37,001 nucleotides of DNA, taken from NCBI RefSeq assembly GCF_013179555.1, contig NZ_JABMCR010000008.1:1-37001 (forward strand), read 5' to 3'. How positions within the stretch are numbered: the stretch's first letter is position 1; every line of letters starts with the position of its first letter. The notes under the pieces were generated by a model. It searched no databases. It was not told the DNA's origin and saw only the letters and a list, made by a program, of their open reading frames with translations. The translations under genes were made by a program, and so were the position numbers. Below, one piece after another: positions 15,702-24,282 of the stretch. The stretch is from Bacillus haikouensis (lineage in GTDB: Bacteria > Bacillota > Bacilli > Bacillales > Bacillaceae_B).

Positions 15702-17150
15702 TTACGCTGCCGATTGAGGAACGTCCTCATCGACTTTAATTTCGCCGCCTGCGCCGAGTTGTTTTCTCAGACTAATGATGAAGGCTACTACAACCGCGAT
15801 CGTTCCGATTGTCGCTCCCGCATACGAAGTGCCCATTGATAGTCCGAAACCGATTGGCGCGTTCAGTATATACGTGAACGTGACCATCGTCATAAATACT
15901 GCCGGCACACTTGCTACCCAGTGGGGTTTCTTTTGGAGCGCAAGATACATCGCTCCCACCCACAGGGCGATCATGGCCGTTGATTGGTTTGCCCAGGAGA
16001 AATACCTCCATAGAAGGTTAAAGTCAATTTGAGTAAGAGCAATCGAGATGACGAATAATGGAACCGCAATCCAAAGACGGCTTGAGATCTTCACTTGTTT
16101 CACGTTGATGTAATCTGCAATGATCATACGTGCGCTTCTGAAAGATGTGTCGCCTGATGTAATCGGAAGTACGATGACACCAAGGATCGCCAGTGTTCCA
16201 CCGATGGAACCAAGCATCAGTATAGACACTTCGCTTACAATTGCAGCCGGTCCGCCTTCGGCAAGGATCGCGCTTAATTCACCTGGCTCGAAAATGCTCA
16301 TCGCTGCAGCTGCCCAGATCATCGCAATGATTGCTTCAAGAATCATCATGCCGTAGAAAATTTTTCGTCCGTTCTTCTCATTTTGAGTCGTTCTGGAGAT
16401 GATCGGTGACTGTGTAGCATGAAATCCTGAAAGTGCCCCGCATGAAATCGTCAAGAATAATAACGGGAAGATTGCCACTGAATCAGGGTGCATGTTCGTA
16501 AGCGATATTTCAGGAATATCCACTCCCGTGATGACAAGTCCGGCTCCCACTCCCACCGCACTGATTAACAGCAGAGCTCCGAACAATGGATACACTCGAC
16601 CGATAATTTTATCGATTGGAAGTAATGTCGCTACAATATAGTAAATGAAAATCGCTGCAATGATCACTCCTAATGAAATCCAGGCAGGAGTTAAATTTGC
16701 AATCAATGCAGCAGGTGCCGTAACGAATACCGTACCTACCAGCACAAGTAGTAAAATTGAGAAACCATTAACAACGTGCTTCATCGTTTTGCCTAAAAAC
16801 TTACCTGCAAGAGCCGGCAGATGCGCCCCGCCGTTTCTGATTGAAATCATCCCGGTCAAATAATCATGTACTGCTCCGGCAAAAATGGCCCCTAGTACGA
16901 TCCAAAGGAAGGCAACCGGTCCGTAAAGAGCCCCCATAATCGGTCCGAAAATCGGTCCGACTCCAGCGATGTTCAACAGCTGTATCATTGAATTCTTCTT
17001 CGTGTTCATTGGCACATAGTCGACGCCGTCCGCTTTCGCATAGGCAGGTGTCGTCCGCGCCTCTTTCACGCCAAAAATCTTTTCGATGAATTTTCCATAT
17101 GTGAAGTAACCAATAATTAAGAAGACAATTGCAACAAAAAATGTGACCAT
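15702..17150 (-). CDS. cstA: CstA-family carbon starvation transporter (peptide/pyruvate)
   Basis: This is a polytopic membrane protein of 482 residues with many helices. CstA hallmarks are visible: YFTYGKFIEKIFG near the N terminus, the GVDYVPMN stretch, and NIAGVGPIFGPIMGALYGP followed by GAVHDYLTGM. The family takes up peptides and, in enterobacteria, pyruvate, and is induced when carbon runs out. It is shorter than B. subtilis CstA (about 600), like the compact CstA forms of many Firmicutes. AAAGGGG lies nine bases before ATG 17150. The neighbouring LytS/LytT-type pair and a cre-like site in the promoter suggest control by substrate sensing and by CcpA. Confidence 0.9.
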   Translation of the reverse strand: MVTFFVAIVFLIIGYFTYGKFIEKIFGVKEARTTPAYAKADGVDYVPMNTKKNSMIQLLNIAGVGPIFGPIMGALYGPVAFLWIVLGAIFAGAVHDYLTGMISIRNGGAHLPALAGKFLGKTMKHVVNGFSILLLVLVGTVFVTAPAALIANLTPAWISLGVIIAAIFIYYIVATLLPIDKIIGRVYPLFGALLLISAVGVGAGLVITGVDIPEISLTNMHPDSVAIFPLLFLTISCGALSGFHATQSPIISRTTQNEKNGRKIFYGMMILEAIIAMIWAAAAMSIFEPGELSAILAEGGPAAIVSEVSILMLGSIGGTLAILGVIVLPITSGDTSFRSARMIIADYINVKQVKISSRLWIAVPLFVISIALTQIDFNLLWRYFSWANQSTAMIALWVGAMYLALQKKPHWVASVPAVFMTMVTFTYILNAPIGFGLSMGTSYAGATIGTIAVVVAFIISLRKQLGAGGEIKVDEDVPQSAA

Positions 17151-17175
17151 GTATTTGATCCCCTTTCGCTCATCG

Positions 17176-17189
17176 TGAATACGCTTTCA
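17176..17189 (-). promoter_or_regulatory. cre-like CcpA site upstream of cstA
   Basis: On the minus strand the site reads TGAAAGCGTATTCA, matching the cre consensus TGWNARCGNTWWCA at 13 of 14 positions. It lies just downstream of the proposed -10 box, a roadblock/repression position, which suits catabolite repression of a carbon starvation transporter. Confidence 0.65.
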
Positions 17190-17220
17190 TCATATCAAAC
17201 ACCGTCACACTATCGTCACA
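17189..17220 (-). promoter_or_regulatory. cstA promoter region with TGTGACG direct repeat
   Basis: A TATGAT -10 box lies at 17189-17194. No good -35 is found at the expected spot. Instead, two identical TGTGACG copies (minus strand) lie at 17203-17209 and 17214-17220, 11 nt apart. LytTR-type regulators bind short direct repeats, so this is a candidate site for the adjacent regulator. The rest of 17221-17600 shows only AT-rich sequence and a 23-codon coding-like scrap at 17359-17430. Confidence 0.45.
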
Positions 17221-17597
17221 ATCCTGTTTAACATGTCAAAAAATCAGGCTGAGATGTTTCCAGGAAAGATTAACGTGCAGAGAAATTCGTTTTAAATTGT
17301 CGAAAATTTCTAAACTAACGTCATTATTCACCGTCTATGAAAATGAACACACATTAAGACTTACAAGGACAAGAATGGGGTGCGTGACGGGATTGTCCAA
17401 GAGTTCCCGGATGTGCTTGAGGAGTTTTGAAGGATATCTATGCATTTTTTAACAAGTGTTATTTTTCAATAAAATATCAGCACTGTATGCATTAAAGTCG
17501 ATCGCATTCTGTAATACGCGGCAGTAATATAGTATTTAAGCCGGCAGCTTATTTTCAACTTTTGCCTTTCCTTATCTAATTTCAACTTCCCCCACCC

Positions 17598-17642
17598 AAA
17601 AAAAGTACCAGGTACAAATCCTCCCGCTTGTACCTGGTACAC
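17598..17642 (-). terminator. Terminator of the LytTR regulator gene, built from two GTACC repeat palindromes
   Basis: Arms at 17605-17617 and 17628-17640 are perfect 13-base complements with a ten-base loop. On the minus strand T7 follows. Each arm is itself nearly palindromic (GTACCAGGTAC), and the copies start 25 nt apart, as in the array at 9545-9812. Confidence 0.8.
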
Positions 17643-17662
17643 CTACACTTCCATATCTGATT

Positions 17663-18391
17663 CTACAACTCCAACCGCTCCCTCAGTTCCTTCACATAAT
17701 TCCGGCTCACAGGGATCTTTTCCTTCGATCCGTGGACCTTAAGCTGATAGACGCCGTTCCCCCATGGAATGAGTTCTTCCACATACGGGAGCTGTACCAG
17801 ATAGCTTTTGTGCACCCGAAAAAAAGGATGGGTCACAAGTTTCGCTTCCAGTTCTTTGATCGGCAGCCTGCACGTATACCGTTTCTTTGCTGTACAGATA
17901 TACGTTTCCCGTTCTTCCCGGAAGATGTAGCGGATGTCTCCCGGATCGATGAAAATGATTTTATCTTCGTCTTGTACGGACAGCTTGCCCAATGGTTTCG
18001 CCGCTTCTTTATCTTCCTTTTCACTGTTCGTATAAATCATTTTTTTCAGCCGCTCTACCGTCTGCGACAGCTGTTCTTCTTCAAAAGGCTTGACCAAATA
18101 GTCCACCGCTTCGACGCGAAAGGCTTTTAATGCATAGTCCGGGTAGGCTGTAGCGAATACGATTTCCGGTTTTTGCTTCATTTTCTGAAGCGCTTCAGCG
18201 AGATCGACACCGCTCATGCCTGGCATTTCGATATCAAGGAATAGTACTTGCGGGTCCCTCGTTAAGATCAGCTCCATCGCTTTCTCAGCAGAACTCGCTT
18301 CTCCGACAATTTCAATCCAATCGTATTCGCCCAGAAGATGCTTCATTTCTTCCCGGCTGTATGGTTCATCATCAATGATTGCGACTCTCAT
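17663..18391 (-). CDS. LytTR-family response regulator
   Basis: This 242-residue protein has a receiver domain (1-120) with acidic pocket Asp7/Asp8, phospho-acceptor Asp53 in FLDIEMPG and the conserved Lys in VDYLVKPF. The C-terminal LytTR DNA-binding domain (about 140-240) contains FFRVHKSYLVQL and the closing IPVSRNYVKELRERL. It would bind direct repeats upstream of its targets once phosphorylated. Its start lies 3 nt after the sensor gene's stop codon, with the AGGAGG within the sensor's last codons, so the pair is one operon. The nearest likely target is cstA. Relatives include LytT/LytR and enterobacterial BtsR/YpdB. Confidence 0.93.
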   Translation of the reverse strand: MRVAIIDDEPYSREEMKHLLGEYDWIEIVGEASSAEKAMELILTRDPQVLFLDIEMPGMSGVDLAEALQKMKQKPEIVFATAYPDYALKAFRVEAVDYLVKPFEEEQLSQTVERLKKMIYTNSEKEDKEAAKPLGKLSVQDEDKIIFIDPGDIRYIFREERETYICTAKKRYTCRLPIKELEAKLVTHPFFRVHKSYLVQLPYVEELIPWGNGVYQLKVHGSKEKIPVSRNYVKELRERLEL

Positions 18392-18394
18392 CTG

Positions 18395-20128
18395 CTATCT
18401 TCCTCCTTTTAATGAGAATTCAACGGTTGTCCCTTCGCCTTTGACAGAGTGAATGGACAGCCCTGCCCTTTCTCCGACGATCATTTCCAGCCTTTTATTG
18501 ACATTATAAAGGGCAATTCCCGTTCCGGTAGCAGATTCAACCGGCTCCAACAGAAGTGTCCCGAGCCGTGATGCTTCGATTCCGTCTCCGTTATCCTCCA
18601 CTTTCACCGTCACACCATCATTACCCGAAGTAATTGATATTTTTAAAATAAAGCCCTCAGATTGATTTTTCATCCCGTGTTTGATCGCATTTTCTACAAG
18701 CGGCTGAAGGGTGATGGATGGAACGACGGACTGCATCGCCTCTTCATCCACTTCGTACTGAACCTGCAAACGGTCAAAGAATCTCGCTTCTTCGATGGCG
18801 AGATACGCTTTCACATGCTGACATTCTTCTTTTAATGTCGAAGTCGATTTCGTGCTGCCGCTCAAATTTTGCCTGATGAACTGAGACAGCGAGATCAGCA
18901 ACGTCCTCGCTTTGTCCGGGTTGATCCTTATCAGCGATACGATGACATTGATCGCATTGAACAGGAAATGAGGACTGATCTGAGCCTGCAGGGCTTTGAC
19001 TTCGGATACCTTCGCAAGTTCTTTGTGCGTATCGATTTCCGCAAGCTCAAGCTGGTTGCTCAAGAGCGTCGCGATCCCTTTTGTCATCTCCATCATTATC
19101 GGGGAGATGGCTTTCTCGGAATGGAAGTAGAATTTCAATGTACCGACGATTTCGTCGCCTTTTAAAAGCGGGGCCATAACGGCCGCTCCTAGTGGACAGT
19201 CATTGCGATCACAATGGATTTCCTTTTTCCCCACCTTCAACAATTCTCCTGTTTCAATGACCCTCTTTGTTGCCTCGGTCTGAATCGGTTTGTCCTTTTG
19301 ATGGTGATCGGATGCCACACCGACATGCGCCAGGATATGGGTCCTGTTTGTGATTGACACGGCGATGGAGTCAACTTCTTTCATCAGGATCTGGCAAGTT
19401 GCATAGGCAGAGGATGCGTTGAGTCCTTTGCGCATATACTTCACCGTTCTGTCGGCAAGCCGGAGTGCTTTCTGTGATTGCACCGCTCCCATCCGCTCTT
19501 CTTCGTAGAATACACTTTTAATGATCAGCATGAAGATTCCGGTTCCGATCCCATTTGCGATGATCATCGGCCAGCCGATATCGGATACGAGCTCATAGGC
19601 CACAGGATACGGTTTTGCAAAAAGAAGAATAATGGCCATCTGCATGGCTTCTGCCAGAAACCCTACGAGAAAAGCTTTCTGAGGTGACACCAGCCTGTTC
19701 TTCTTCTCCCGCTTTCCGATGTATCCGGCAAGAAGGCCGGCAATGACGGTTGATACGCTGCAAGCAAATGCCGTGAATCCCCCGAGGAAAAACCGGTGGA
19801 CCCCCGCAACAAGACCGGCGCCAAGACCAATCCACGGACCGCCCAATAAGCCGGCTGCCACAATACCTATCACCCTCGAATTCGCAATTGCTTCATTATC
19901 TTTCAGATACAGCTGCCATTTAGCATACTCATCAACTTCTGCATTCACGATTAATCCTGTATAAGAACCGATGATTCCAAAACAACCAAACAGCAAGATG
20001 ATCAGCAAGGTCTGGGATTTCTTCACGTTCCTGCGCTGTTCAATCAGCTTGCGAAAAAAACCGAGCCTCGTCATGATAAAAGCTATCGTCACGATGATTC
20101 CGAGCCGTTCGATCATAGCGATCAGCAT
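18395..20128 (-). CDS. LytS/BtsS-type sensor histidine kinase
   Basis: This 577-residue protein has an N-terminal 5TM_LYT membrane domain (about 1-200; several helices with GGPWIGLGAGLVAGVHRF), a GAF-like domain (about 220-350), and a LytS-type kinase core with the phospho-acceptor His in QISPHFLFNAIN and an ATP-binding domain with LVENAIKHG and the VEDNGDG box. LytST in B. subtilis and BtsSR in E. coli respond to extracellular pyruvate, so pyruvate is a reasonable ligand; that is inference from family and from cstA next door. ATG 20128 has AAAGGAGG nine bases before; the frame is open to 20173 without a ribosome binding site. A TATAAT -10-like box lies at about 20152-20157 on the complement. 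Confidence 0.93.
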   Translation of the reverse strand: MLIAMIERLGIIVTIAFIMTRLGFFRKLIEQRRNVKKSQTLLIILLFGCFGIIGSYTGLIVNAEVDEYAKWQLYLKDNEAIANSRVIGIVAAGLLGGPWIGLGAGLVAGVHRFFLGGFTAFACSVSTVIAGLLAGYIGKREKKNRLVSPQKAFLVGFLAEAMQMAIILLFAKPYPVAYELVSDIGWPMIIANGIGTGIFMLIIKSVFYEEERMGAVQSQKALRLADRTVKYMRKGLNASSAYATCQILMKEVDSIAVSITNRTHILAHVGVASDHHQKDKPIQTEATKRVIETGELLKVGKKEIHCDRNDCPLGAAVMAPLLKGDEIVGTLKFYFHSEKAISPIMMEMTKGIATLLSNQLELAEIDTHKELAKVSEVKALQAQISPHFLFNAINVIVSLIRINPDKARTLLISLSQFIRQNLSGSTKSTSTLKEECQHVKAYLAIEEARFFDRLQVQYEVDEEAMQSVVPSITLQPLVENAIKHGMKNQSEGFILKISITSGNDGVTVKVEDNGDGIEASRLGTLLLEPVESATGTGIALYNVNKRLEMIVGERAGLSIHSVKGEGTTVEFSLKGGR

Positions 20129-20181
20129 GAGCCTGCACCTCCTTTTTCCCCAATTATACTTGACTCTTTCCATTTAGACAC

Positions 20182-20224
20182 AAAAAAAGAAAGACCCTAT
20201 CAAACATCTGTTTAATAGAATCTT
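20182..20224 (-). terminator. Terminator of the YtxH-BrkB unit
   Basis: A 15-pair stem (arms 20191-20205 and 20210-20224, including G-U pairs) with a four-base loop is followed on the minus strand by TTTCTTTTTTT. Confidence 0.85.
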
Positions 20225-20244
20225 CCCCTAATCAGTATGAGTTA

Positions 20245-21087
20245 TTAACAAGCTGTATCGTCCTTTTCGGTCGCAAGCGCATTGATTTCGCCGCCGATCA
20301 TGATGATGATGCCGGTCAGATAGAACCAGATCATCAGCACGATGATTCCTCCGATACTTCCGTATGTGGCCGAATAGTTTCCGTAACTGCTGACATAGAA
20401 AGAAAAGGCCAGAGACGCCAGCACCCATCCGACCGTGGCAAAAATAGCCCCCGGGATGGCACTTAAGCACCGGATTTTTTTGCTTGGGGCAAAATAATAC
20501 AAACCGACGAACACAATGAACAGAATGAGCGGAGAAATCGCCCAGCGGATTCCATTCCAAATCGCCATGAACTGGTCCGAATAGCCAAATTGAGAAAATA
20601 AGAAAAGGCCGATTTGCTTTCCAAACACAGGCAGCAGCAGTGCCACTACAAATACGACGATCATACCGAGGGTCAGGACGATAGACATCAAGCGGATCAC
20701 GATGAACGATCTCGTTTCGTCTACATCATACGCTCGATTCAAGCTTTTCACGATTGCATTCATCCCGTTCGATGCCGACCAGATTGTCGCAATGATCGAG
20801 ATGGAAAGCAATCCGCCGTTGCGATTCGACATAATATCACTTAAGTTCTCTTCAATCATCTTCATCGTCTCACCGGGAGCAAAGTCCCTGATGAAACCTA
20901 ACAAGTCTCCCTGCTCCACCGGTAAATATGGAAGCAGCGTGAAAATAAAAATCAGGAGCGGAAAGACAGACAGCAAAAAGTAATAGGCAATCTGCGCTGC
21001 CAATCCTGCTATGTCATTTTTGCTGATTCTCTGAAATAGACTTTTCGAATCTTTTTTCCAACCTTTGCGGCTCGTTCTCTCCGACAT
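20245..21087 (-). CDS. YihY/BrkB-family membrane protein
   Basis: This is a 280-residue protein with a cytoplasmic N-terminal stretch (about 35 residues, ending ISKNDIAGLAAQIAYYFLLS) and six membrane helices; the family segments YYFAPSKKIR and LPGAIFATVGW-like (here IPGAIFATVGWVLASLAF) are visible. B. subtilis YfkH is the counterpart near yfkK and yfkM. The family was once called ribonuclease BN but is now regarded as an inner-membrane protein of uncertain function, perhaps transport or envelope-related. AAAGAGGTG precedes ATG 21087. It lies 41 nt after the YtxH-like gene with no terminator between, so the two probably share a transcript. Confidence 0.88.
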   Translation of the reverse strand: MSERTSRKGWKKDSKSLFQRISKNDIAGLAAQIAYYFLLSVFPLLIFIFTLLPYLPVEQGDLLGFIRDFAPGETMKMIEENLSDIMSNRNGGLLSISIIATIWSASNGMNAIVKSLNRAYDVDETRSFIVIRLMSIVLTLGMIVVFVVALLLPVFGKQIGLFLFSQFGYSDQFMAIWNGIRWAISPLILFIVFVGLYYFAPSKKIRCLSAIPGAIFATVGWVLASLAFSFYVSSYGNYSATYGSIGGIIVLMIWFYLTGIIIMIGGEINALATEKDDTAC

Positions 21088-21128
21088 CCACTCACCTCTT
21101 TAATTCCTTCTCTTTGTCTCAGGTAAAA

Positions 21129-21545
21129 TCAGTATCCTTTGAATGATGAAGCAACAGGCTGACTATCCTCTTCACCTGAATTCAATTCGTTTGACGGGTG
21201 ATCGGAAAACGTTTCTTTATATGTTTCAGTCGAATCTTCAAACGTCTCCTTCGTATCCTCGATCATTTCTTTCACTTGAGGGGTCATCCCCTTGATTTCA
21301 TCGACTTTTTCCGAAATGAATTGAATATCCCTGCTTACTTGATCGGCAGTCGTTCTCAGTTTTTCATAGACGTCTTTAGACGTTTCTGCCAGCAGCTTCG
21401 GATTTTTCGAGTACTTCGAAATATTGGTGCCGCTGTTTTTCAGCGTCATCCCCAGTTCCTGTCGGGTCGTTCTGTCCAACAGCGACAGCAGTCCTCCCGC
21501 AGCTGCACCCAGCATGACACCTTTAAAGAATTTACTATTTCCCAT
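21129..21545 (-). CDS. YtxH-like membrane-associated stress protein
   Basis: This 138-residue protein starts MGNSKFFKGVMLGAAAGGLLSLLD, the glycine-rich hydrophobic N-terminus of YtxH-domain proteins, followed by a long amphipathic helical part with possible coiled coil (about 45-110) and an acidic Ser/Thr-rich tail. YtxH-like proteins are often general stress proteins of unknown function. ATG 21545 has AGGAGG eight bases upstream; the frame runs on to 21563 without a ribosome binding site. It forms a unit with the BrkB-family gene. The 5' region carries a small hairpin. Confidence 0.75.
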   Translation of the reverse strand: MGNSKFFKGVMLGAAAGGLLSLLDRTTRQELGMTLKNSGTNISKYSKNPKLLAETSKDVYEKLRTTADQVSRDIQFISEKVDEIKGMTPQVKEMIEDTKETFEDSTETYKETFSDHPSNELNSGEEDSQPVASSFKGY

Positions 21546-21586
21546 CTCATTATCCTCCTGCAATCCATATTCTTTTTTAGTTTCAT

Positions 21587-21605
21587 GGCAGTGTTCTGCA
21601 CTGCC
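21587..21605 (-). promoter_or_regulatory. Perfect 7-bp hairpin in the leader of the YtxH-like gene
   Basis: GGCAGTG and CACTGCC enclose a five-base loop, 42 nt before the start codon. No T-run follows, so it is not a terminator; it could stabilise the mRNA or bind a protein. The rest of 21606-21950 holds no recognised gene. Confidence 0.5.
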
Positions 21606-21952
21606 AGCGAATCATCTTTATCCATTCATAATCGTCTTCAGCCATCATTACTATTTCTCTAATGCTGCTTAAAGTTCCTTCCCGGGGGTAAACCGCCTGG
21701 CCGGGGCAGAGTGTAAACAGCTGCCTTCTTTTTAAACCGGCTCAGCCAATTACGGTGCTTACCAAGTTAATCACTATAGTTTCCCCTATCCTTTCTTGCT
21801 TAACTACTAATTCCCCATTTCCTTATAGTGTAAAACATTCAGGGGAAAAAATCCTTCTTTCTACACTCTCGTCCCACTGCCATGTTGACACGGACCCCGA
21901 ATCATGGAAAGATGAATAGTAATAATATGTACGAAAGAAAGGACGAACATTA

Positions 21953-22174
21953 ATGGACTTAACACAAAACTCCGCAGAGAATATCGAATTCATGGTCACA
22001 GCCATCAAAGAAAAACTGAACGTTGTCAACGCCGGCGCCATCAAGCCGGAGCACTTCAATCAGGAAATGTACGAAGACCTCCACGACCTGTACCTCATGG
22101 TCGAAAGGAAAGACCGCTTCAGCCCAAGCGAAATGACCGCCATTATCGAAGAACTCGGCGCACTGAGAAAGTAA
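21953..22174 (+). CDS. yfkK: YfkK-like protein (DUF1128)
   Basis: This 73-residue, all-helical, soluble protein matches the DUF1128 family in length and sequence pattern ([17 protein letters not shown], then KPEHF and [11 protein letters not shown]). B. subtilis YfkK is 71 residues. The function is unknown. AAAGG lies ten bases before the ATG, and a terminator follows 16 nt after the stop. In B. subtilis yfkK also lies near yfkH and yfkM, as here. Confidence 0.85.
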   Translation: MDLTQNSAENIEFMVTAIKEKLNVVNAGAIKPEHFNQEMYEDLHDLYLMVERKDRFSPSEMTAIIEELGALRK

Positions 22175-22190
22175 CTTTTAAATGCCGTCC

Positions 22191-22222
22191 AACTCCCCGG
22201 GAGGTTTCCAGGGGAGTTTTTC
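22191..22222 (+). terminator. Terminator of yfkK
   Basis: AACTCCCC (22191-22198) and GGGGAGTT (22211-22218) form an eight-pair stem followed by TTTTT (the arm's last two T plus three more). Confidence 0.85.
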
Positions 22223-22321
22223 AATTAATTCAGGAACCCTATTGGCCCAGAACTTTAAAGCAATGCATGTGTAAATCGGGGAGTTGGATCGTATATTTGT
22301 CGAATAGATCATGCACACCAT

Positions 22322-22358
22322 TAAAAAGGGACATTCCCTGGCGGAATGCCCCTTTTAC
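22322..22358 (-). terminator. Terminator of yfkM
   Basis: AAAAGGGGCATTCC and GGAATGTCCCTTTTT (minus strand) form a stem with a short loop and end in a T-run, about 15 nt after the stop codon. Confidence 0.8.
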
Positions 22359-22372
22359 CTATTTTTGTACCT

Positions 22373-22888
22373 TTACTTGGAAAGCAGCTTTAACGTCTCA
22401 CGGTTAAACGCCGGCAGGTCATCCGGGGTCCTGCTTGTCACAAGCTGATTTCCACAAACGACAACCTCTTTGTCTTCATAGGTTGCGCCGGCATATTCCA
22501 TATCCACCTTGATGGACTTGAAGCCTGTCGCATGTCTGCCTTCAAGTGCCTTTGCTGTGATCAGCAGCTGCGGTCCATGACAAATTGCAAAGACCGGTTT
22601 TTTCTCATCCATGAAGTGCTTCGTGAACTTGACGAAACGATCGTCGGCACGGAGCTGGTCTGGTGAGAATCCCCCGGGAAGCAAGAGTGCATCAAAGTCT
22701 TCCGGTTTGGCATTGTCGATGCTTTCATCGATTGCCACCGTCGCATCCCCCTGCTTTCCTTTTACGGATTTCCCTTTTTCCTTTTCGATCGTAATGACTT
22801 CGTGCCCTGCTTCTTTCAATGCTTTTTCCGGATCTGTAAACTCTACATCTTCAAACATATCTGTTATCAAGCATGCAACTTTAGCCAT
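22373..22888 (-). CDS. yfkM: DJ-1/PfpI family protein (YfkM-like general stress protein)
   Basis: This 171-residue protein is of the PfpI type. The nucleophile elbow FAICHGPQLL holds the reactive Cys, and the conserved Glu lies in the N-terminal part (MFEDVEFTDP). Family members act as deglycases or chaperones; activity here cannot be decided. B. subtilis YfkM (GSP18) is SigB-dependent, and a good SigB promoter is seen here too. AGGAGTG lies about ten bases before ATG 22888. Terminators stand on both sides. Confidence 0.9.
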   Translation of the reverse strand: MAKVACLITDMFEDVEFTDPEKALKEAGHEVITIEKEKGKSVKGKQGDATVAIDESIDNAKPEDFDALLLPGGFSPDQLRADDRFVKFTKHFMDEKKPVFAICHGPQLLITAKALEGRHATGFKSIKVDMEYAGATYEDKEVVVCGNQLVTSRTPDDLPAFNRETLKLLSK

Positions 22889-22940
22889 AAAAATAAAACA
22901 CTCCTAACTCTTAGTCTGTTTAATTGCTCACATAGAAAAT

Positions 22941-22965
22941 ATACCCTTCTAGTCGAAATTAAAAC
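22941..22965 (-). promoter_or_regulatory. SigB promoter of yfkM
   Basis: On the minus strand GTTTTA (22960-22965) is followed after 13 nt by GGGTAT (22941-22946), the SigB -10 consensus. It lies 52 nt before the start codon and agrees with the known SigB control of the B. subtilis gene. Confidence 0.8.
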
Positions 22966-22968
22966 GTC

Positions 22969-24282
22969 TTAAGAAGGATCATCCATCGAAAATTGGGAGA
23001 AAATTGTATTTCGCTGAACTTTATACACTTCCTCTCCGGTAATATCATTGATGATCGCAATATTACGGTCCACGGCAAGACCCAGGTTTGTCGCACCCGC
23101 ACCGTGAGAATGTTCCAGATTTGTCAGCGTATAAAAATGATGTCCGCGCTCCTTCTCCTCATCAAACACCAGCTTATAATCCCGTGTCACCTTAAACCTC
23201 TTCTCGTCCTCCCACACAATTTTGCCACCGAGCGCCTCATCAAACCAGGAGGGGATATTGGGCACATATCCCGTCGCCAGGATGACTTTCTCTGACAGAT
23301 GAGAAAATTCTTTATCTTCCTGCCATTGGTGACAGCTCAGAACATATTGAAAATCCCCGCGGCGAATCTTCTTTACCTCAGTCAGCGGCTGAATCGTAAT
23401 ATCCGGCGCATTTCCACTGACCGTATGGTTATATAAAATGTTATATATATTGTTCAATGTATCCGGATCGATTCCATTCCGGAGCTGATCCAGTGTCTTC
23501 AAGGTATCGACACGCTTCTCGAAGGGCAGTCCGTGGAAATAATCCACATAATCCGGCGCGAAGAACTCCTGCCCAAGTTTCGATGATTCCAGCTGCAGGA
23601 TCCCTTCCGATCTTGTCAGCCACGTCAGTTTGTACGGATGATCGCGTTGTTCTTTTAGCAAATCATAAAAAACTTCCGCCGCACTCTGACCTGATCCGAT
23701 AATCGTGATCGATGAGCTTTCCAGCGTTGAACCCTTATGAAACAGATAACTGCTCGTATGGTGAACATCTTCAGCCGGCAGCCCCTTCATACCGTCCAGT
23801 ATCAGCGGCTTGCTGCCCGTCCCCATTACTACATGTTTCGCATGGACGACTTCCCGCTCATCTGTCAGCCTGTTATCAACAATGACCTCGAAATGGTCCC
23901 CTGCATCTTCAACACCGATGACTTCACTATGAAATTGACATTGCGGCAGCTGTTTCACGACCCAGCGGGCATAATCATTGTACTCCTGCCTGGGCATTTC
24001 AAATTTATGAAAAAAGAAGAACTTATAGAGCCGGTTATGAGTATGTAAATAATTCAAATAGCTGTACTTGCTCTGCGGATTGGCGAACGTGACCAAATCC
24101 GCAATGAACGGCACCTGCAGGTCAGTCAAATCGATAAGCATACCCGGGTGCCACTGAAATTCCGGTGTCTTGTCAAAAAACTTCACCTTCAGCTCTGTCT
24201 TCTCATCCATCAGTGCTGCCAGACTCAAGTTATAAGGACCGATTCCGATTCCTATACAGTCAAACATCTCAGCTTTCTTCAA
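22969..24282 (-). CDS. SidA/IucD-type lysine/ornithine N-monooxygenase
   Basis: This is a 437-residue FAD- and NADPH-dependent N-hydroxylase. The FAD motif is GIGIGPYNLSLAAL near residue 10, the NADPH motif GSGQSAAEVFYDL is near 195, and the ATGY motif of flavin N-hydroxylases lies in VILATGYVPNIPSW at about 345. A C-terminal TNLGLAVDRNIAI is also typical. Such enzymes make N-hydroxylysine or N-hydroxyornithine for hydroxamate siderophores. No siderophore synthetase gene is in the window. The proposed start is TTG 24282, nine bases after GGAGG; ATG 24267, five codons in, is the alternative. It follows the methyltransferase gene by 93 nt on the same strand. Confidence 0.9.
   Translation of the reverse strand: MKKAEMFDCIGIGIGPYNLSLAALMDEKTELKVKFFDKTPEFQWHPGMLIDLTDLQVPFIADLVTFANPQSKYSYLNYLHTHNRLYKFFFFHKFEMPRQEYNDYARWVVKQLPQCQFHSEVIGVEDAGDHFEVIVDNRLTDEREVVHAKHVVMGTGSKPLILDGMKGLPAEDVHHTSSYLFHKGSTLESSSITIIGSGQSAAEVFYDLLKEQRDHPYKLTWLTRSEGILQLESSKLGQEFFAPDYVDYFHGLPFEKRVDTLKTLDQLRNGIDPDTLNNIYNILYNHTVSGNAPDITIQPLTEVKKIRRGDFQYVLSCHQWQEDKEFSHLSEKVILATGYVPNIPSWFDEALGGKIVWEDEKRFKVTRDYKLVFDEEKERGHHFYTLTNLEHSHGAGATNLGLAVDRNIAIINDITGEEVYKVQRNTIFSQFSMDDPS

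Noticed and set aside
17359-17430. Coding-like scrap ending in DGIVQEFPDVLEEF and a stop
   Set aside because: Too short to identify, and no start or ribosome binding site was found; it could be a gene remnant, but this cannot be shown.
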